Part shown: positions 60,036 to 64,000 of the stretch, one piece after another
Position numbering within the stretch: the stretch's first letter is position 1
Layout of the letters: each line of letters opens with the position of its first letter
Source of the DNA: PBB1 sp043738425
GTDB taxonomy: Bacteria > Pseudomonadota > Gammaproteobacteria > Burkholderiales > Burkholderiaceae_C
DNA: 64,000 nt
Assembly (NCBI GenBank): GCA_043738425.1
Contig: JAYUGJ010000123.1
Span: 12,325-76,324 of the forward strand
Direction: 5' to 3'
Translations under genes and position numbers: made by a program
Notes under the pieces: model-generated
Database searches by the model: none
The model's input: the letters and a program-made list of their open reading frames with translations, nothing else
What the model was told of the DNA's origin: nothing

Positions 60036-61868
60036 TCACAGCACGTCGCTTGCGAAGTCGGCCAGTCGAGAGCGTTCGCCGCGTGCCAGGCTGACGTGGC
60101 CGCCGTGGGCCCAGCCTTTGAAGCGGTCTACCGCGAAGGTCAGCCCTGAGCTGCCCTCGGTCAAGTAAGGCGTGTCGATTTGCGCCAGGTTGCCCAAACA
60201 CACGATCTTGGTACCCGGCCCGGCGCGGGTGATCAACGTTTTCATCTGCTTCGGGGTCAGGTTTTGAGCCTCGTCAATCAGCACGAACTTATTCAAGAAT
60301 GTGCGGCCGCGCATGAAATTCAAACTCTTGATTTTGATTTTGCTGCGCACCAAATCGTTGGTAGCAGCACGTCCCCATTCGCCGGCGCTGCCTTCGGTTT
60401 TCGACAGCACCTCGAGGTTGTCGTCCAGTGCACCCATCCACGGGCCCATCTTCTCTTCCTCGGTGCCGGGCAGGAAACCGATGTCCTCGCCGACCGGAAC
60501 CGTCACGCGGGTGACGATGATTTCGGTGTAGCGGCGGTCGTCCATCACCTGGCTCAAACCCGCCGCCAGTGTCAGCAGCGTTTTGCCGGTGCCCGCGGTT
60601 CCGGTCAGCGTGATGAAGTCGCAGTCGGGGTCCATCAATAAATTCAACGCGAAGTTTTGTTCGCGGTTGCGTGCGGTCACACCCCACACCGCATTTTTTG
60701 CATGGGTGTATTCGCGCAACGTGCGCAGCACCGCGGTCTTGCCGGTGATTTCGGTCACCTTGGCGTGCAGCGATGCAGCGCCGGGCGCTTCGAGGTAAAC
60801 GAACTGGTTGATCATCAGCGAGGGCACCAGCGGTCCGTTGATCCGGTAGTACGTAAAGCCGCCCTGATTCCAGCTTTCCATGGTCTGGCCGTGCACCTCC
60901 CAGAAGTCAGCCGGTAGCTGCAGCACCCCGGTGTAGAGCAGATCACCGTCGTCCAACGTTTTGTCGTTGAAATAGTCCTCGGCCAGCAAGCCCAAGGCAC
61001 GTGCCTTGATGCGCATGTTGATGTCTTTCGACACCAATACGACTTCCTTACCACCGGGCTTGGCCGCCTGTTGTTCACGCAGCGCTCGCACCACACCCAG
61101 GATCTGGTTGTCGGCTTTGCCCTGCGGCAAACCGGCCGGCAGCGTCACGTCGATCAGGCTGGTTTGAAAGAACAGCTTGCCTGCTGCTTCGCGGTGGCCT
61201 GTGGCCGCCAGCGGCAGGCCCTCGCCTATGTCGTCGGTCATGCCATCGCTGGTGGCCTGACCCAGCTCGCCTTCGGTGCGTGCCGCATCGCGCCGCCCCA
61301 TGTTGAGGGCCAGTGCGTCGAGGTCTCGGCTGACCTGGCGCGCATTGCGGGCCACTTCGGTCATGCCCTTTTTGTGGTCGTCGAGTTCTTCGAGCGTGAT
61401 CATCGGCAGATAGATGTCGTGTTCGTCGAAGCGAAACAAGCTCATAGGGTCGTGCATCAGCACGTTGGTATCGAGCACAAACAGTTTGGCGGGACCGGAG
61501 CCGCGCTTTTTGGAACTCCGCGCTTTGGGTTGGTTGTGCTGGCTGCTGGCGACGACTGCTACCGGGGTTGCTGCGGTGTTTGTCGCGGGCGCAAGCAGCA
61601 ATGGAGCCGGTGCGGTTGGCGTGCGGCTTCGGGTGCCGTGGGTTGCGGCGACTGCGGCGACTGCGGTGGGTGCCGATGGACGCGTCGATGACGGCGTGCG
61701 CACCGGGTCGACATCGGCGGTCACAAGTTGCACAGGCGGCGCCTGCGGTACAGGCTGCACAAGCGGCACAGGTGCCACACGCTTTTTTGCTTTGGCCACC
61801 GGCTGGGCTGCGAAATCCGCAGCAGACAACTGGGCGGCGCGGGTGGCTGGTGGCTTGGGTAATGGCAT
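60036..61868 (-). CDS. PIN-PhoH family ATPase
   Basis: A 610-residue cytoplasmic protein. A 125-residue Pro/Ala/Thr-rich N-terminus precedes a PIN domain (KLFVLDTNVLMHD, acidic D133; LPMITLEELDDHKKG) and a PhoH ATPase domain with P-loop GTAGTGKTLL around 420-428 and DEAQNLTPKQMKTLI. PIN-PhoH (YlaK-like) proteins act as RNA helicase/nucleases in characterised cases. The long disordered N-terminus is unusual in length. Upstream are a 9-bp repeat array and two terminators that isolate it from bcp. It is convergent with the ligase gene. Confidence 0.93.
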   Translation of the reverse strand: MPLPKPPATRAAQLSAADFAAQPVAKAKKRVAPVPLVQPVPQAPPVQLVTADVDPVRTPSSTRPSAPTAVAAVAATHGTRSRTPTAPAPLLLAPATNTAATPVAVVASSQHNQPKARSSKKRGSGPAKLFVLDTNVLMHDPMSLFRFDEHDIYLPMITLEELDDHKKGMTEVARNARQVSRDLDALALNMGRRDAARTEGELGQATSDGMTDDIGEGLPLAATGHREAAGKLFFQTSLIDVTLPAGLPQGKADNQILGVVRALREQQAAKPGGKEVVLVSKDINMRIKARALGLLAEDYFNDKTLDDGDLLYTGVLQLPADFWEVHGQTMESWNQGGFTYYRINGPLVPSLMINQFVYLEAPGAASLHAKVTEITGKTAVLRTLREYTHAKNAVWGVTARNREQNFALNLLMDPDCDFITLTGTAGTGKTLLTLAAGLSQVMDDRRYTEIIVTRVTVPVGEDIGFLPGTEEEKMGPWMGALDDNLEVLSKTEGSAGEWGRAATNDLVRSKIKIKSLNFMRGRTFLNKFVLIDEAQNLTPKQMKTLITRAGPGTKIVCLGNLAQIDTPYLTEGSSGLTFAVDRFKGWAHGGHVSLARGERSRLADFASDVL

Positions 61869-61899
61869 GGGTGGCGGTCGGGTGGTGGGTTAGGGCGGT

Positions 61900-61962
61900 G
61901 TGTCGCTTGTGTCGCTGGTGTCAGTTTTGTTGGTCTTGTTTCTGGTGTCGCTGGTGTCGCAA
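61900..61962. repeat. Degenerate 9-bp tandem repeat (consensus GTGTCGCTG)
   Basis: Seven contiguous 9-bp units; two are exact GTGTCGCTG, two differ at the end, three central ones are more diverged and T-rich. The array lies in the 5' region of the PIN-PhoH gene, 32 bases before its start codon at 61868. Confidence 0.8.
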
Positions 61963-61993
61963 ATTTCGTTGATCACCGCAGCACGCAGGAAAC

Positions 61994-62023
61994 AAAAAAG
62001 CCGCACGAATGCTGGTGCGGCTT
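61994..62023 (-). terminator. Second rho-independent terminator between bcp and phoH
   Basis: A 9-bp stem (61998-62006 with 62015-62023) with an 8-base loop and six A residues at 61994-61999 reads on the minus strand as a hairpin followed by T6. No gene ends directly before it, so it is either a backup for bcp or the end of a short RNA. Confidence 0.82.
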
Positions 62024-62131
62024 GGGTGGGTTTACTGGTTGGCGTGTGCCTTAAACATAAATCATTATGCACAGCAGCCCGACGCAAGCCGTGGCGGCAG
62101 CAACGCGCCGAGTCTGGATTCCCGGGGCGCA

Positions 62132-62158
62132 AAAAAGCCGACACAAGGCCGGCTTTTT
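62132..62158 (-). terminator. Terminator of bcp (bidirectional form)
   Basis: A 9-bp stem, AAAAAGCCG (62132-62140) with CGGCTTTTT (62150-62158), lies 33 bases after the bcp stop. Because A and T tracts flank both sides it could work in both directions. Confidence 0.85.
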
Positions 62159-62190
62159 GGGCGACTGGCGATGCTCGCCGCGACCGCCGA

Positions 62191-62679
62191 TCAGGCTGCT
62201 GGTTTGAGGTTGACCATGGCCGCTTGGGCTGCTTTCAACACTTCTTCGACGTGGCCGGCCACTTTCAAGCCGCGCCATTCACCAACCAGCATGCCGGTGC
62301 CATCGATCAAAAACGTGCTGCGCTCGATACCTTTGACTTTTTTGCCGTACATGATTTTGTTTTTCACCACGCCGAACATGTGGCACAGCTTTTCCTCGGT
62401 GTCGGCGATCAAGTCAAACGGCAGTTCCAGGTTTTGCCGGAATTTTTCATGCGACACCATGTTGTCGCGTGACACGCCGAAAACCACCGTGCCTGCTTTG
62501 ACAAATTCTTTGTGATGATCGCGAAACTGCATGGCTTCGGTGGTGCATCCCGGCGTGTTGTCCTTCGGGTAAAAGTACAGCACGATCGACTGCCCTGCAT
62601 AAGCCTGCGGAGTGAACTTCACACCTGAGGTAGCAAGCGCTTCAAAGTCCGGTAGGGGTTTGTTGAGTGCTGGCGTCAT
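62191..62679 (-). CDS. bcp: Thioredoxin-dependent peroxiredoxin Bcp/PrxQ
   Basis: Reduces hydrogen and organic peroxides. From ATG 62679, with GAAGG upstream, the protein has 162 residues. The peroxidatic cysteine is C45 in NTPGCTTE. The resolving cysteine found five residues later in many Bcp proteins is absent (CTTEAM); a second cysteine at C99 (EEKLCHMFG) might replace it, or the enzyme works as a 1-Cys type. The motif FYPKDNTPGC and VSRDNMVSHEKF are family-typical. It is monocistronic with a terminator on the downstream side. Confidence 0.94.
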   Translation of the reverse strand: MTPALNKPLPDFEALATSGVKFTPQAYAGQSIVLYFYPKDNTPGCTTEAMQFRDHHKEFVKAGTVVFGVSRDNMVSHEKFRQNLELPFDLIADTEEKLCHMFGVVKNKIMYGKKVKGIERSTFLIDGTGMLVGEWRGLKVAGHVEEVLKAAQAAMVNLKPAA

Positions 62680-62778
62680 GAGGCCTTCTAAGTGTTGCGC
62701 CGGTGTCGGCGTAACCCGCAATTATAAGGGCTCGATACTGCTGGTCGGCATGCATTCGCGCAGCTCTGGCACTGCTCG

Positions 62779-63180
62779 TCAGCTCTCGAACAGCAGCCCG
62801 GCCACCACCGTGCGTCCTTCGGCCAGCAGCACGTTGTAGGTCCGGCACGCCGCGGCAGTGTCCATGGTTTCGAACCCGATGCGTCGCTCCATCAGGCCGC
62901 GCAACAGCCGGGGCGGCGCAAAGCGCAGGCGCATGCCGCTGCCGAAAATAATCAGTTCAGGCGATTGCGCTGCCAGCAAGTCGATGTCGGCCGCTGTCAA
63001 TTCCTCGAATCGACTGACCGGCCAGGCCGCTACCAGACCCTGCCAGGGCACCACGACGCTGGTGGTGAACTCGGCTCCGTTGACCACCACGCCGTCTTTG
63101 CCGTAGCGGGCAATGGCGTTGGTTCCTCCAATGCGTTCAGCAAGCAGTTTCAAAGTCGCAAACTCCAGGTGGCAGGGCAT
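62779..63180 (-). CDS. Mth938-like (DUF498) domain protein
   Basis: A 133-residue soluble protein of the Mth938/DUF498 group, whose human relative NDUFAF3 is a complex I assembly factor. The conserved AIARYGKDGVVVNGAEFTTSVVVP in outline (YGKDGVVVNG), SPELIIFGSG and GFETMDTAAACRTYNVL are visible. ATG 63180 is chosen; upstream in-frame codons are not conserved. No ribosome-binding site is obvious and a TACAAT lies only 3 bases before the start, so the transcript may be nearly leaderless. It is divergent from the aminotransferase gene by 46 bases. Confidence 0.82.
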   Translation of the reverse strand: MPCHLEFATLKLLAERIGGTNAIARYGKDGVVVNGAEFTTSVVVPWQGLVAAWPVSRFEELTAADIDLLAAQSPELIIFGSGMRLRFAPPRLLRGLMERRIGFETMDTAAACRTYNVLLAEGRTVVAGLLFES

Positions 63181-63226
63181 AAAATTGTAGGTTGCGCGCC
63201 GCGGTGGCACGCGCTGGAGTTGTCGT

Positions 63227-64000
63227 TTGAAACCTATTGCGAAGTCGAACAAGCTGGCCAATGTTTGCTATGACATCCGCGGGCCCGTGCTCGACAAAGC
63301 GCGGCAAATGGAAGAAGAAGGCCACAAGATCATCAAGCTGAACATCGGCAACCTGGCGGTGTTTGGTTTGGAGCCGCCCGATGAGATCGTGCAAGACATG
63401 ATCCGCAACCTGCCGCACAGCGCGGCCTACACCGACAGCAAAGGCATGTTCGCGCCGCGCAAATCGGTGGTGCACTACATGCAGGAAAAGCGCGTGCAAG
63501 GCGTGTCGGTCGATGACGTATACCTCGGCAACGGCGCGTCTGAGCTGATCACGATGAGCATGAACGGCCTGCTCAACGACGGCGACGAAGTGCTGGTGCC
63601 CGCGCCCGATTACCCGCTGTGGACTGCCTCGGTTGCGTTGTCGGGCGGCACACCGGTGCACTACGTGTGCGACGAGCAGGCCGACTGGACGCCCGACCTG
63701 GCCGACATCCGCAGCAAGATCACGCCGCACACCAAAGCCATCGTCATCATCAACCCGAACAACCCGACCGGCGCGCTGTACCCCGACAGCGTGCTGCGCG
63801 AGATTGTCGAGGTGGCCCGGCAGCACGAACTGATCGTGTTCGCCGACGAGATATACGACAAGACGTTGTACGACGGTGCCACCCACACCGGCATTGCGTC
63901 ACTGGCCGACGACGTTTTTTTCGTCACCTACAACGGCCTCAGTAAAAACTACCGTTCGTGCGGCTACCGCGCGGGCTGGATGGTGGTGTCGGGTGCCAAG
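63227..64000 (+). CDS. AlaA/AlaC-type pyridoxal-phosphate aminotransferase, 3' truncated
   Basis: The first 258 residues of a class I/II aminotransferase run off the window. TTG at 63227 is the start: GGAG at 63216-63219 is ideally spaced and the product begins MKPIAKSNKLANVCYDIRGP, the usual N-terminus of the alanine aminotransferase AlaA group. NIGNLAVFG, LGNGASELITM and VIINPNNPTGALYP are characteristic, and the PLP lysine is in GLSKNYRSCGYRAGW. It should transfer amino groups between alanine/pyruvate and glutamate/2-oxoglutarate. In Burkholderiales this gene is often followed by homoserine dehydrogenase (hom) and threonine synthase; that part lies outside. Confidence 0.93.
   Translation, partial: MKPIAKSNKLANVCYDIRGPVLDKARQMEEEGHKIIKLNIGNLAVFGLEPPDEIVQDMIRNLPHSAAYTDSKGMFAPRKSVVHYMQEKRVQGVSVDDVYLGNGASELITMSMNGLLNDGDEVLVPAPDYPLWTASVALSGGTPVHYVCDEQADWTPDLADIRSKITPHTKAIVIINPNNPTGALYPDSVLREIVEVARQHELIVFADEIYDKTLYDGATHTGIASLADDVFFVTYNGLSKNYRSCGYRAGWMVVSGAK

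Larger units (their letters stand above)
61869..62190. other. Region between bcp and phoH: two terminators, a repeat array, no gene
   Basis: A 322-bp gap holding, on the minus strand, the bcp terminator (62158-62132), about 108 bases of unassigned sequence with AT-rich CATAAT/TTTATG around 62055-62070, a second terminator (62023-61994), and degenerate 9-bp repeats (61900-61962) ahead of phoH. Small frames here look non-coding. Confidence 0.6.

Noticed and set aside
61890..62144. 84-codon minus-strand frame with DTSDTSDT-type repeats upstream of phoH
   Set aside because: It reads through a terminator hairpin and owes its repeat to the 9-bp array; no ribosome-binding site.

Overview
The window reads as chromosomal DNA of a high-GC betaproteobacterium of the Burkholderiales, most like the Comamonadaceae or Rubrivivax-Rhodoferax group. 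Support: the left edge is the end of a purple-bacterial photosynthesis gene cluster (BCD-family transporter, bchP, then a high-potential iron-sulfur protein); housekeeping gene orders are typical of the order (smpB/ratA-rnfH, guaB/guaA, pyrG-kdsA-eno-ftsB, ppsR/ppsA); and there is an Anbu proteasome homologue, a PEP-CTERM protein and a PhaR regulator. The genus cannot be fixed from sequence reading alone. I see no rRNA, tRNA, insertion sequence, prophage or CRISPR array.

Layout. 1-3.1 kb: photosynthesis genes. 3.4-8.7 kb: phaR, rimO, a PLP-dependent sulfur amino-acid lyase, smpB divergent from ratA-rnfH, and a DUF4124 protein. 8.8-13.3 kb: guaB, an MFS exporter and guaA. 13.4-19.8 kb: an accessory surface-fibre locus with three secreted pilin-like proteins on the minus strand, divergent from a small secreted protein, a PapD-like chaperone and a large usher-like barrel ending in a Cna-B/SdrD-like domain. 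20.3-26.4 kb: an unknown gene, then a minus-strand MoxR-DUF58-transglutaminase-MltB cluster. 26.5-32.7 kb: histone-deacetylase-family hydrolase with an MscS channel, a porin, a DUF455 protein, gamma-carbonic anhydrase and hslO.

32.8-41.8 kb: minus-strand run suhB, mutS, Anbu peptidase, pyrG, kdsA, eno, ftsB. 42-48.4 kb: trmJ, a PEP-CTERM protein with unusual inverted repeats upstream, cysE, mog-darP divergent from pmbA, yqeY, rpsU. 48.5-55.9 kb: an HI0933-type flavoprotein with ppsR, divergent from ppsA; then moaA-mobA and an NlpC/P60 hydrolase. 56-64 kb: acuI-prpE (acryloyl/propionyl-CoA metabolism), an exported ATP-dependent DNA ligase, PIN-PhoH, bcp, a DUF498 protein and a truncated AlaA/AlaC-type aminotransferase.

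The most notable material is the pilus-like locus, the translationally coupled mutS-Anbu pair, two possible small-RNA loci marked by strong terminators, and at least nine short tandem-repeat arrays (units of 6, 8, 9, 11, 12 and 26 bp) at operon junctions, in one probable promoter and inside mutS. All homology statements rest on motif recognition by eye; no database search was run.
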